From positions 1,550,001 through 1,614,000 of the forward strand of contig NZ_CP147520.1 of assembly GCF_037201975.1 (NCBI RefSeq): DNA of 64,000 nucleotides, read 5' to 3'. The DNA is from Streptomyces sp. TG1A-60 (lineage in GTDB: Bacteria > Actinomycetota > Actinomycetes > Streptomycetales > Streptomycetaceae). The position numbers were made by a program, and so were the translations under genes. Of this stretch, positions 53,888 through 62,966 are shown in pieces (position 1 is the first letter of the stretch; each line of letters opens with the position of its first letter). The notes beneath the pieces are model-generated. The model worked only from the letters and a program-made list of their open reading frames with translations. It made no database searches and was not told the DNA's origin.

Positions 53888-56257
53888 TCACACCGCGACG
53901 GGACCGGTTTCGGCCACTCCGCCCAGGGCTTCGACCTCGCCCCGGAGGCCTCGGACGAAGCGGTGGCCCAGGGCGGTCAGGGAGCCGGTTCCGGCCACGG
54001 TGTCGAGGGCGTCCAGCACCGCCGTACGCCATTTGTCCGCCTCGACGCGGGAGCGTTCGTGCAGGGCGGCGCCGACGGCCGTACCGCGGCGGGCCCTGAT
54101 CCGCCAGACGTCGGCGACCGCGAGATGGGCGTACGCGCCCTGGACGATGGCGTCGAGCGGCCTGGGGTCGGGTCGCCACAGCACCTGGTGGCGGCCTTCG
54201 TCGAGGCCGTCGAGCAGGTCGAACATGTCGAGCATCGCGCCCAGTTTGACGTGCTGGTACTCGTGGATGAGCAGCAGGGCCAGGTCCTCGGCCGTGCGGG
54301 GCAGCGCGATGCCGACCGCCCCGAAGGCGTGCCGGGAGGTGGCGCTGACGTCGTGGCCGGAGCGTGCGGGCGCGAGCGGGGTCACCGTGGTGAGCCCGGC
54401 GGCGATGCCCTGCGCGTAGTCCGGGTACTCGGTCCGGATCAGCCGCCATGCCTCCTTGAACATCGCCTCCCAGCGTCGGAATCCGGCCTCGGAGAGCCGG
54501 GAAAGCGGACGGTACCGGTAGCAGTCACGGGAGGGGTCCACGTCGTCCAGGGCGACCGCCGGGCCGTCCGCGGACAGGTGCCGCAGCGGCTGCCAGACCA
54601 TGCCGGCGGGCGGGCGGTCCCGGCCCAGGGTCCGTCCTTCGACGGTGATCGCGGCGTCGGTGGCCGTCACGGTGACGGTGCCCGGCCGCCGGTCGCGGCT
54701 GCCGGCGCGCACCAGCAGCCGTCCGATGCCGGGCAGATGGATGGCCGAGCCGTCGGGGCCGTGCCGCAGCGGGACGGGCAGGGTCAGCTGTCCGCCGGTG
54801 CGGGCGACGGCCGACAGGGCGGCCTCGGCCGGGTGGCCCTCGGCCCGCCGTACCGACTGCCCGCAGGCGAGCGCCCACACGCGTAGATAGGGGTCGGCCA
54901 GCAGCGTGTCCAGGGCGACGGCGGGCAGCGCGAGGACCGCTTCCCAGCCGGGCGCCGAGTCCGCCGAGCCGTGAGGGCCGGGGGTCTCCGCGCGGCGGGC
55001 GGCGGCCAGCAACGCCCGTCGCTGGCTGTTCTGGGCCGCGGCGAGCGACCGGACGGCCGCCGTGCTGCCGTGTCCGGTGGCCAGTTCGTCGAAGTGGAGC
55101 CAGGACAGGCCGTGCCAGCCGTGGCGGACGTCGGCGTCGTCGCGCTCGGTGGTCTGGACGTGTTGGATGATCTTCAGCAGGTCGGCGCAGTAGACGGAGG
55201 GGTTGTCGAAGCCGTTGGACGTGCGGTGACGGTGTCCGTAGAGGCCGCCGCCGCAGACCGATACGACCGGGCAGGCGCGGCACTGCGCGCTCAGGCCGTC
55301 CAGTCCGGCGCGGCGGGCCTGGATGCCCCGGTGCGCGGCGGCCTCCTCCAGACGGTGGGTGGCGATGTGCATGCCGGTCCCCGGGGCGCCCGGATAGGCC
55401 GTCTTCAGCCAGTCCGCCTGTTCGACGGCGCCGTCGGTCTCCACCACCAGCAGGTCCGAACTGCCCAGTCCCAGCGCCTCGGTGAGGCTGCCGCGGCCAC
55501 GGGACAACCGGCTGATCGACTCGAACATGCGGATCCGCGTCGGCATGCCGTCGGCGGTCCACTGCTTGTGCACGGCGATCAGCCAGTCGGCGTAGTCGGA
55601 GCCGCTCTCGCCGCCGGGGCGGGGCGGCGGGTACTCCCAGGTGGCGTGCGGCAGCAGGAAGTCGATGGCGGGCGGGCGCAGTCGGGCGAGCGCCCGGTAC
55701 ACCTCCACCGGGTCGTTCTCGACGTCGATCGTGCAGAGCAGTCCGCCGAACGCGCTCCGGTGGGCGGGGGCACCCAGTCGGCGCACCGCGCGAACCACGT
55801 CCCGGTAGGAGCCCGAGCCGTCCCGCCTGATCCGGTGGCGGTCGTTGGACGCCTCGTCGCCGTCGAGCGAGATGCTGGTGACGATGGACTCCTCGACGAG
55901 CATCGCGCAGAACGCGTCGTCCAGCCGGAGACCGTTGGTCTGCATCCGCAGGTCGAGTTCGGCCACGCCGTCCAGGGCGGAGCGCAGCGCGCGGGCGAAG
56001 CCGCGCAACTGTTCCCGTCCGGCGAGCAGGGGCTCGCCGCCGTGCAGCACGACATGGACGCGGGCGAGCCGGTGCGCGGTGGCGTGTTCGGCGATCCGGG
56101 CCGCCGTACGACGAAACGTCCGCTCGGACATCGTCACCGGACGTCCGCGCCAGCTCTGGTCGGCGTGCTGGTAGACGTAGCAGTGGTCACAGGCCAGATC
56201 GCAACGGCTGTGCACCTTGATCACGAACTGGCGGAAGGGCCGCGCCGCCGCGGTCAC
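53888..56257 (-). CDS. fxsB: FxsB: radical SAM/SPASM peptide cyclase fused to an HExxH domain
   Basis: A 789-residue fusion. The radical SAM cluster is C19-D-L-A-C23-D-H-C26 (CxxxCxxC), followed by HGGEPLL and a SPASM region with CRACPVVSVCGGGLYGHR and a later Cys in SVYCADLL. FxsB-type enzymes join an aromatic residue to another side chain, making cyclophanes. The C-terminal half (about 430-789) carries HEYQH at 665-669 and matches the HExxH modification domain of some RiPP loci, members of which are thought to be oxygenases. GTG start with GGGGGA. It lies 34 bases after fxsA. Confidence 0.93.
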   Translation of the reverse strand: MTAAARPFRQFVIKVHSRCDLACDHCYVYQHADQSWRGRPVTMSERTFRRTAARIAEHATAHRLARVHVVLHGGEPLLAGREQLRGFARALRSALDGVAELDLRMQTNGLRLDDAFCAMLVEESIVTSISLDGDEASNDRHRIRRDGSGSYRDVVRAVRRLGAPAHRSAFGGLLCTIDVENDPVEVYRALARLRPPAIDFLLPHATWEYPPPRPGGESGSDYADWLIAVHKQWTADGMPTRIRMFESISRLSRGRGSLTEALGLGSSDLLVVETDGAVEQADWLKTAYPGAPGTGMHIATHRLEEAAAHRGIQARRAGLDGLSAQCRACPVVSVCGGGLYGHRHRTSNGFDNPSVYCADLLKIIQHVQTTERDDADVRHGWHGLSWLHFDELATGHGSTAAVRSLAAAQNSQRRALLAAARRAETPGPHGSADSAPGWEAVLALPAVALDTLLADPYLRVWALACGQSVRRAEGHPAEAALSAVARTGGQLTLPVPLRHGPDGSAIHLPGIGRLLVRAGSRDRRPGTVTVTATDAAITVEGRTLGRDRPPAGMVWQPLRHLSADGPAVALDDVDPSRDCYRYRPLSRLSEAGFRRWEAMFKEAWRLIRTEYPDYAQGIAAGLTTVTPLAPARSGHDVSATSRHAFGAVGIALPRTAEDLALLLIHEYQHVKLGAMLDMFDLLDGLDEGRHQVLWRPDPRPLDAIVQGAYAHLAVADVWRIRARRGTAVGAALHERSRVEADKWRTAVLDALDTVAGTGSLTALGHRFVRGLRGEVEALGGVAETGPVAV

Positions 56258-56290
56258 CGGGACGATCCCCCGTCGTTGCGGTCGGCCCGG

Positions 56291-56446
56291 TCAGAGCGAC
56301 GACTGGAAGGCGGCCACCGGCTCTCCGCCACCCGCGAGCATCCTTGCCAGAGCCGACTCCTGCGCGGACTCCGGTACCTCGTCCAGCGAGGTGTCGTGCA
56401 AGTCCCTGACGACGCTCGTGGCGAAGGGCTGCTCGTACCTGTCCAT
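56291..56446 (-). CDS. fxsA: FxsA: FXSXX-COOH precursor peptide
   Basis: A 51-residue peptide, [20 protein letters not shown] at the start and [13 protein letters not shown] at the end. The C-terminal F-Q-S-S-L is the defining FxSxx-COOH signature. Acidic/hydrophobic leader-like residues 1-36 precede a Gly-rich hinge (LAGGGEP). A strong site (GAGGAGACGCCT-ATG) supports this start. F47 and S49 are the natural substrates for the FxsB cyclophane reaction (inference from the family). Because the upstream ABC ATPase frame is shifted, its open frame runs without a stop into fxsA. Confidence 0.93.
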   Translation of the reverse strand: MDRYEQPFATSVVRDLHDTSLDEVPESAQESALARMLAGGGEPVAAFQSSL

Positions 56447-56621
56447 AGGCGTCTCCTCGGGCGTACGGCTCCGGGCGGCACACCTCATGGTGACGGCCCG
56501 GTAACCGAACGGCAAGGCGATCGCCAGCCAAGTACGTGAATCAAACAGACATCGCCGGACGCCCCTGGCCTCGCCGGGAGGCAGGTGCCGGGTGGCTGCC
56601 CGCGAGGAGCAACCGCCGGCA

Positions 56622-57565
56622 TCACGCGGTCTGCTCCTTCGAGGCCGCCGTGGGGGCGGTGAGGTCCTCCTCCCGGGGAGTTCCTCGACGTCGACGCCGC
56701 GCACCTGGGCCAGTTCGTGCTTGAGGGCGGCGAGTTCGGTGCCGCCGGCCATGTGGTGGGTGAGCTCTTCGAGACTGACGTCGCTGCGGGCGGCGGACAG
56801 TTCGAGGGTGCCCAGGCGCAGGACGCTGAAGTGGTCGCCGACCATGTAGGCGTGGTGGGGGTTGTGGGTGATGAAGATTACGCCGAGACCTCGGTCGCGG
56901 GCCGCGGCGATGTACTTCAGCACCACGCCGGACTGTTTGACGCCGAGGGCGGCGGTGGGCTCGTCGAGGATGAGGACGCGGGCGCCGAAGTAGACGGCGC
57001 GGGCGATGGCGACGCACTGGCGCTGGCCGCCGGAGAGGGTGCCGATGGGCTGGTCGAGGTCGTCCAGGACGATGCCCATGTTCCGCAGTTCCTCGTCCGC
57101 GGTCTTCTTCATCCTGTCGATGTCGAGGCGGCGGACGGGCCAGGGGCCTTTGGTGAACTCGGAGCCGAGGAAGAAGTTGCGCCACACCGGCATGAGCGGC
57201 ACGGTGGCGAGGTCCTGGTAGACGGTGGCGATGCCGGCGTCCAGGGCTTCGCGGGGGGTGGTGAAGCGCACCGGCCGGCCGTCGACGAGGACCTCGCCCT
57301 CGGTGTGCTGGTGCAGGCCGGAGACGATCTTGATGAGGGTGGACTTGCCGGCGCCGTTGTCACCGAGGACGCAGGTGACCTTGCCGGGGTGGACGGCGAG
57401 GTTCACGCCGTGCAGGGCGCGGACGTTGCCGTACGACTTGCCCGTGCCGCGCAGCTCGACGACCGGCTCGTCCTGGCCGGGGGCCGCGTCCTGGCCGGGG
57501 GCCGCGTCCCGGCCGGTGTCCCGCGCGGGGGCGTTGTCGGCGGCGGATCCGTTGGTGGTTGTCAT
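56622..57565 (-). CDS. Sugar ABC transporter ATP-binding protein, frameshift near C-terminus
   Basis: A single-domain sugar ABC ATPase of the ribose/xylose/inositol class: [12 protein letters not shown] (Walker A), TLSGGQRQ (signature), [12 protein letters not shown] (Walker B), switch His in FITHNP. After VDVEELP the frame is lost in the CTCCCCGGGAGG run near 56675. One frame over, [21 protein letters not shown] (56622) is a natural tail. It lies nine bases downstream of the permease stop. A Gln/Asp-rich N-terminal linker repeats DAAPGQ. Confidence 0.88.
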
Positions 57566-57573
57566 GGGGTGGT

Positions 57574-58650
57574 TCACCTCCGGGTCGCCTGGCTGCGGAC
57601 CCACAGATTGACGAGGGCGGCGATCAGGAGCATCACGCCGAGGAATGCCTTGAACCAGTCGGGGTTCCAGTTGGCGTAGACGATGCCCTGGTTGACCATG
57701 CCGAAGATGAAGGCGCCGATGACCGGGCCGACGGCCGAGCCGTAGCCGCCGGTCAGCAGACAGCCGCCGATCACCGCCGCGATGATGTACAGGAACTCGT
57801 TGCCCACGCCCTGGTTGGACTGCACCGTGTTGAACGAGAAGAGCAGGTGCATGCCCACGAACCAGGCGCCGAAGCCGACGCCCATGAACAGGGCGATCTT
57901 CGTGAAGTCGACGGGGACACCGACCGCGCGGGCGGAGTCCTTGCTCCCGCCGACGGCGAAGATCCAGTTGCCGAACTTGGTGCGCAGCAGCAGCCACGTC
58001 GCGATCGCGGCGAACACCAGCCAGTAGAAGATCGTGATCCTGAAGTCGATGCCGCCGATGCCGATCTCCGAGGCGAAGACGCTCTTCGCCTGGTCGAAAC
58101 CGTCCATGTCGGCGATCGAGTCACTGGCGACGTTGTTGGTGAAGAACTTGGTGACGGCCAGGTTGGAGCCCTGGAGGATCAGGAACGACCCCAGCGTGAC
58201 CAGGAAGCTGGGCAGGCCGGTCCTGATGAGCAGCCAGCCGTTGAAGGCGCCCACCGCGAGAGACACGATCAGGGCGACGCCGACGCCCGTCCACACGTTC
58301 AGCGTGAGCTGGAAGCTGAGGATGGCGGCGGTGAGGGCGGAGGTCGTGACCGCGACACCGGCGGACAGGTCGAACTCCCCGCCGATCATCAGCAGCGCCA
58401 CCGGCAGGGCCATGATGCCCATGACGGAGGCCTGGTAGAGCACGGTGGCCAGGGAGCCGGCCTCGCGGAAGGAGGGGGCGACCGCGAAGAAGAAGGCGTA
58501 CACACCGATCGCGGCGATGAGCGCGCCGACCTCGGGACGGGCCAGCAGGCGCCGGCCCAGGGAACGTTCCACGGTACGGCCGTCCTTCCGGGCCGCCGGC
58601 GGAGCCGGCGGCGAGGGGGAGCTCGCCGCCGGTGCCGTTGCTTGGGTCAT
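57574..58650 (-). CDS. Sugar ABC transporter permease (ribose/xylose/inositol class)
   Basis: A 358-residue permease with 8-10 TM helices and the family hallmark [22 protein letters not shown] in the third segment. The long periplasmic loop between [15 protein letters not shown] and [14 protein letters not shown], and [25 protein letters not shown], are typical of RbsC/XylH-like proteins. Its stop is nine bases before the ATPase start. With iolD nearby, myo-inositol is the best guess at the substrate. Confidence 0.9.
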   Translation of the reverse strand: MTQATAPAASSPSPPAPPAARKDGRTVERSLGRRLLARPEVGALIAAIGVYAFFFAVAPSFREAGSLATVLYQASVMGIMALPVALLMIGGEFDLSAGVAVTTSALTAAILSFQLTLNVWTGVGVALIVSLAVGAFNGWLLIRTGLPSFLVTLGSFLILQGSNLAVTKFFTNNVASDSIADMDGFDQAKSVFASEIGIGGIDFRITIFYWLVFAAIATWLLLRTKFGNWIFAVGGSKDSARAVGVPVDFTKIALFMGVGFGAWFVGMHLLFSFNTVQSNQGVGNEFLYIIAAVIGGCLLTGGYGSAVGPVIGAFIFGMVNQGIVYANWNPDWFKAFLGVMLLIAALVNLWVRSQATRR

Positions 58651-58656
58651 CTCAGA

Positions 58657-59676
58657 TCACCGGGTGCCCTTCGCGGCGAACTCGGCGATCGTGTCGACGT
58701 TGTCCTTGTCGACGAAGGCCGGGCCGGTCAGGACCGGCTCCTCACCGCCGCCCATGTAGTTGCCGTTGTTCTTGTAGAGCCACAGGGAGTCCACGGCCAG
58801 GTAGCCCTGGAGGTAGGGCTGCTGGTCGACGGCGAACTCGATGTCACCCGCCTTGATCGCGTCCGTCAGCTGATTGTTCAGGTCGAAGGTCGCGACCTCG
58901 GCCTCGCTGCTCGCGTCGTCCACGGACTGCACGGCGGTCATGGCGATCGGAGCGCCGAGGGTGACGACCTCGTCGATCGAGCCGTCCTGCCTGAGCTTGG
59001 CCGTGATGGTGGACTTCACCGAGGGCATGTCCGTGCCGTTGACGTAGAGGTTCTCGGTCTCACCCTCGAACGTCTTCTTCACGCCGGCGCAGCGCGCCTC
59101 CAGGGAGACGTTGCCCTGCTCGTGGATGACGCAGAGCGCGTGCTTGACACCGGTCTCGTTGAGCTTCTTGCCGAAGGCCTCGCCGGAGACGGTCTCGTCC
59201 TGGCCGAAGAAGGAGAGCAGCCCCTGCTCCTGCCACACGTCCATACCGGAGTTCAGGCCCACGACCGGGATACCGGCCTTCTCCGCCTTGGCCAGGACGT
59301 CCTTCATCGCGTCGGGCTTGGCGAGGGTGACGGCGATGCCGTCGACCTTCTGGTCGATCGCGTTCTGGACGAGGCTGGCCTGGTTGGCCGCGTCCGGGTC
59401 GTTCGAGTAGACGAGCTCGACGTTGTCCTTGGCGGCGGCCGACTGCGCGCCCTTGCGGACGATGTCCCAGAAGGTGTCGCCCTGGCCGGCGTGGGTCACC
59501 ATCGCGACCGTCATCCGGGGGGTGTCGGCCTTGCCCGCGGAGGCGCTCGCCCCGCCCTCCTCGGCCTCCTTGCCGCCGGAACCACTGGAACAGCCGGCTA
59601 TCAGCAGCGCGGATGCCGCCGCCATGGCGAAGTAGGGGGCCACTCCGCGTGAGCGGGGGTGAAATGTGCGGTCCAT
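58657..59676 (-). CDS. Sugar-binding lipoprotein of the ABC transporter
   Basis: A 339-residue periplasmic-binding-protein family 4 lipoprotein. Lipobox LLIAGCSSGSGG, then MTVAMVTHAGQGDTFWDIVRKGAQSAA, LAKPDAMKDVLAKAEKAGIPVVGLNSGMD, and ending EFAAKGTR. It should deliver a pentose, inositol or similar sugar to the permease six bases downstream. First gene of the transporter operon, starting 508 bases from iolD on the opposite strand. Confidence 0.92.
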   Translation of the reverse strand: MDRTFHPRSRGVAPYFAMAAASALLIAGCSSGSGGKEAEEGGASASAGKADTPRMTVAMVTHAGQGDTFWDIVRKGAQSAAAKDNVELVYSNDPDAANQASLVQNAIDQKVDGIAVTLAKPDAMKDVLAKAEKAGIPVVGLNSGMDVWQEQGLLSFFGQDETVSGEAFGKKLNETGVKHALCVIHEQGNVSLEARCAGVKKTFEGETENLYVNGTDMPSVKSTITAKLRQDGSIDEVVTLGAPIAMTAVQSVDDASSEAEVATFDLNNQLTDAIKAGDIEFAVDQQPYLQGYLAVDSLWLYKNNGNYMGGGEEPVLTGPAFVDKDNVDTIAEFAAKGTR

Positions 59677-59834
59677 CTTTCCTGCACCTCACTGTGCGAC
59701 AGGGGGAAAGGGAACGGGACAGCGTCGGGCGGAGTGCCCGCGCGGGCCCGGACGTTCGAAGTCCGGATCATTGTGCCGGTCGGCCGGCCGCGCTGTTTCG
59801 TTGGGACGGGATACAAACCCCTGTCACACCCGAC

Positions 59835-59898
59835 TGTCAATACTTTGTCAGGACATCATTTCACGCACAGGTCCGAATGTCCGTACAAAGTCTTGACA
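59835..59898. promoter_or_regulatory. Paired 22-base inverted repeats between transporter and iolD
   Basis: The left half TGTCAAtACTTTGT..GGACAT (59835-59856) and the right half ATGTCC..ACAAAGTcTTGACA (59877-59898) are inverted copies, 19 of 22 identical, spaced by 20 bases. Each outer end contains TTGACA facing outward, with candidate -10 elements 17-18 bases beyond (TTTGTA leftward, TACACC rightward). This looks like a divergent promoter with two mirror operator/-35 units. The rest of 59677-60184 has no gene. Confidence 0.65.
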
Positions 59899-60184
59899 GT
59901 GGACCGCTCCGGGTCCTACACCTGGGACACATGGGATACACCGGGACCCGTGGGCGCGCATCTCCACGCGCACGGGTCTGCGTCGGCCCCCGTATCCCCC
60001 ACCCGAGGAGCGACGCGCGTGCCCGAGTCCGCCGAATCCCTCGGTCCGGTCGCCACGGGCCGTTTCGGAATCGATCTCCATCCGTTGCAGACCGGCGTCC
60101 CGCTCGCACGCGTCGAGGCCTGAGCACCGAGACCCGCCGGTCACCGGCGCCCGCAAAAATCCCTTCGCCCCCTGTGAGGTCCCG

Positions 60185-62077
60185 ATGTCCCAGCCCACCC
60201 GGATGTCCCAGTCCACCCGCCGTCTGACCGTCGCCCAGGCGCTGGTGCGGTTCCTGTCCGCGCAGTACACCGAGCGCGACGGCGTGCGCCACCGGCTGAT
60301 CGCCGGGACCTGGGGCATCTTCGGCCACGGCAACGTCGCGGGGCTCGGCCAGGCCCTCCTGGAGGCGGGTGAGGAGTCGATGCCGTTCCACCAGGGCCGC
60401 AACGAGCAGTCCATGGTGCACGCCGCCGTCGGCCACGCCCGCCAGCTGAACCGCCTCTCCGCCCAGGCGGTCACCACCTCCATCGGCCCCGGCGCCACCA
60501 ACCTGGTCACCGGCGCCGCGCTGGCCACGATCAACCGGCTGCCCGTGCTCCTCCTGCCCGGCGACTACTTCGCGACCCGCACCGCCGACCCGCTGCTCCA
60601 GCAGTTGGAGCACCCCACCGAGGCCGACGTCTCGGTCAACGACACCCTGCGCCCGGTCTCCCGCTCCTTCGACCGGATCACCCGCCCCGAGGCCCTGATC
60701 CCGGCCGCCCTCAACGCCATGCGCGTCCTCGCCGACCCGGCCGACACCGGCGCCGTCACCCTCGCCCTCCCCCAGGACGTGCAGGCGGAGGCGTACGACT
60801 GGCCGGAGGAGTTCTTCGCCGAGCGCGTGTGGCGCGTACGGCGTCCCGTGCCCGACCCGGTCGAGCTGGCGGACGCCGTACGGGCGATCCGCGCCGCCCG
60901 GCGTCCGCTCCTCGTCGCGGGCGGCGGGGTCCACCACAGCGAGGCGGAGGAGGCGCTCAAGGCTCTGGCGGACGCCACCGGCATCCCGGTCGCCTCCACC
61001 CAGGCGGGCAAGGGGTCCCTGCGGTACGACCACCCGGCCGACCTCGGCGGCATCGGCCACACCGGCACCGCGGTCTGCGACGACCTCGCCCGCACCGCCG
61101 ACCTGATCGTCGGCGTCGGCACCCGCCACACCGACTTCACCACTGCCTCCCACACCCTCTTCCAGGCCCCGGACGTCCGTTTCGTCAACCTCAACATCGC
61201 CGCCTTCGACGCCCACAAGCTGGCGGCCCGGACGGTGGTCTGTGACGCGCGCGCCGGTCTCGCGGCGCTCACCGAGGCGCTGGACGGACACCGGGTGAGC
61301 GAGGCGTACGAGGCCGAGTACCGAGCCGGCAAGGAGCGCTGGGAGCAGGTCGTCGAGGCCGCGTACACCGCAGCCGACGAGCACGCCGTGCCGACCCAGA
61401 GCCAGGTGATCGGCGCCCTGGACGCGGTCGTCGGCGACGAGGACGTGGTCATCAACGCCGCCGGTTCGCTCCCCGGCGACCTGCACAAGCTGTGGCGGGC
61501 CCGCAGTCCCCGCCAGTACCACCTCGAATACGGCTACTCCTGCATGGGCTACGAGATTCCGGCCGCGATCGGTGTGCAGCAGGCGGCGCCCGGTACGGCC
61601 GTCTGGTCGCTGGTCGGGGACGGCACGTATCTGATGATGCCGACGGAGATCGTGACGGCCGTCCAGGAGGGCCTGCCCGTCAATCTGGTCCTCGTCCAGA
61701 ACCACGGCTACGCCTCCATCGGCGGCCTCTCGGAGTCGGTGGGCGGCGAGCGCTTCGGCACCGCCTACCGCTACCGTGCCGCCGACGGCACCTTCTCCGG
61801 CCCCCCGCTCCCGGTGGACCTGGCCGCCAACGCGGCCAGCCTCGGTATGGACGTCCTCCGCGCCAAGACGGTACGGGAACTGCGCGAGGCCCTGGCCACG
61901 GCCCGCGCCTCGGACCGCCCGACCTGCGTGTACGTCGAGACCGACCCGGCGCCCACCGCTCCCCCGGCGCATGCCTGGTGGGACGTCCCGGTCGCGGAGA
62001 CCGCCTCCCGTCCGGCGGCCGTCGAGGCACGCGTGAGGTACGACCGCGAGGTGGCCGGCCGGCGCCGTCATCTGTGA
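60185..62077 (+). CDS. iolD: 3D-(3,5/4)-trihydroxycyclohexane-1,2-dione hydrolase
   Basis: A 630-residue TPP enzyme that opens the ring in myo-inositol catabolism. TPP-binding half VVWSLVGDGTYLMMPTEIVTAVQEGLPVNLVLVQNHGYASIGGLS; N-terminal half with GTWGIFGHGNVAGLGQALLEA, HQGRNEQSMVHAA; ring-hydrolase landmark GYSCMGYEIPAAIGVQQAAP. ATG 60185 has GAGGTC. It is divergent from the ABC transporter and faces the GntR regulator, with a Gfo/Idh dehydrogenase beyond. These four elements suggest inositol uptake plus breakdown. Confidence 0.93.
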   Translation: MSQPTRMSQSTRRLTVAQALVRFLSAQYTERDGVRHRLIAGTWGIFGHGNVAGLGQALLEAGEESMPFHQGRNEQSMVHAAVGHARQLNRLSAQAVTTSIGPGATNLVTGAALATINRLPVLLLPGDYFATRTADPLLQQLEHPTEADVSVNDTLRPVSRSFDRITRPEALIPAALNAMRVLADPADTGAVTLALPQDVQAEAYDWPEEFFAERVWRVRRPVPDPVELADAVRAIRAARRPLLVAGGGVHHSEAEEALKALADATGIPVASTQAGKGSLRYDHPADLGGIGHTGTAVCDDLARTADLIVGVGTRHTDFTTASHTLFQAPDVRFVNLNIAAFDAHKLAARTVVCDARAGLAALTEALDGHRVSEAYEAEYRAGKERWEQVVEAAYTAADEHAVPTQSQVIGALDAVVGDEDVVINAAGSLPGDLHKLWRARSPRQYHLEYGYSCMGYEIPAAIGVQQAAPGTAVWSLVGDGTYLMMPTEIVTAVQEGLPVNLVLVQNHGYASIGGLSESVGGERFGTAYRYRAADGTFSGPPLPVDLAANAASLGMDVLRAKTVRELREALATARASDRPTCVYVETDPAPTAPPAHAWWDVPVAETASRPAAVEARVRYDREVAGRRRHL

Positions 62078-62119
62078 CGGACGCCCCGAGGACATGGGTT
62101 GATCATGTAAGGACAACGC

Positions 62120-62141
62120 GATGACAGGGCTTCCTGTCATC
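62120..62141. promoter_or_regulatory. Palindrome GATGACAGG-GCTT-CCTGTCATC before the GntR gene
   Basis: Nine-base perfect arms around 4 bases, ending 20 bases before ATG 62161. It is well placed for autoregulation by the GntR/HutC-type protein. The ATGACAGG half resembles no other site in the window. Confidence 0.6.
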
Positions 62142-62160
62142 CGGACGGACGGATACCCTC

Positions 62161-62931
62161 ATGGGCGTGAGCAGCGCGACTACGGGGAGTACAGGGAGTC
62201 TCGGCCTCAGTGTCGACCGGAGCAGCCCGGTGCCGCTGTACTACCAGCTGGCCCGGCAGCTGGAGTCGGCGATCGAGCACGGTGCGCTCGGCCCCGGCAG
62301 CCTGCTGGGCAACGAGATCGAGCTCGCGGGCCGGCTGGGTCTGTCCCGGCCGACCGTACGGCAGGCCATCCAGTCGCTCGTCGACAAGGGCCTGCTCGTA
62401 CGCCGCCGGGGCGTCGGCACGCAGGTGGTGCACAGCCAGGTCAGACGTCCGCTGGAGCTGAGCAGCCTGTACGACGACCTGGAGGCGGCCGGTCAGCAGC
62501 CCACGACCCAGGTGCTGATGAGCGAGATCCGGCATGCCTCCGCCGAGGTCGCGGCAGCCCTGGGCATCGCCGAGGGCGCCGAGGTGCACCTCTTCGAGCG
62601 GCTGCGCCTCACCCACGGCCAGCCGGTGGCGTTCCTGTCCAACCACGTGCCGGCCGGGCTGCTCGACCTCGGCACGGACCGCCTGGAGTCCACGGGCCTG
62701 TACCGGATGATGCGCAACGCCGGCATCACCCTGCACAGCGCCCACCAGAGCGTCGGCGCCCGCATCGCCACCCCCGAGGAGGCCCGGCGTCTCGGCGAAC
62801 CGGAGGGCGCCGCACTCCTCACCATGCGGCGCACGGCGTACGACGACACCGGGCGCGCGGTGGAGTACGGCACCCATGTCTACCGGGCCTCGCGCTACTC
62901 CTTCGACTTCCAGCTGCTCGTGCGCAACTGA
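62161..62931 (+). CDS. GntR/HutC-family regulator
   Basis: A 256-residue regulator. Winged HTH (PLYYQLARQLESAIEHGALGPGS, LAGRLGLSRPTVRQAIQSLVDKGLLVRRRGVGT) and a UTRA effector domain (VHLFERLRLTHGQPVAFLSNHVPAG, RASRYSFDFQLLVRN). It follows iolD by 83 bases, including the operator, and is the likely controller of the inositol genes, with a sugar phosphate or inositol-derived inducer. Confidence 0.92.
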   Translation: MGVSSATTGSTGSLGLSVDRSSPVPLYYQLARQLESAIEHGALGPGSLLGNEIELAGRLGLSRPTVRQAIQSLVDKGLLVRRRGVGTQVVHSQVRRPLELSSLYDDLEAAGQQPTTQVLMSEIRHASAEVAAALGIAEGAEVHLFERLRLTHGQPVAFLSNHVPAGLLDLGTDRLESTGLYRMMRNAGITLHSAHQSVGARIATPEEARRLGEPEGAALLTMRRTAYDDTGRAVEYGTHVYRASRYSFDFQLLVRN

Positions 62932-62966
62932 CCGCGAGGGTGCCCCCGGGCAGGGTGTTCGACGGT

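Noticed and set aside
59861-62140. 759-codon minus-strand frame opposite iolD
   Set aside because: Antisense shadow; iolD has full TPP-enzyme motifs on the plus strand.
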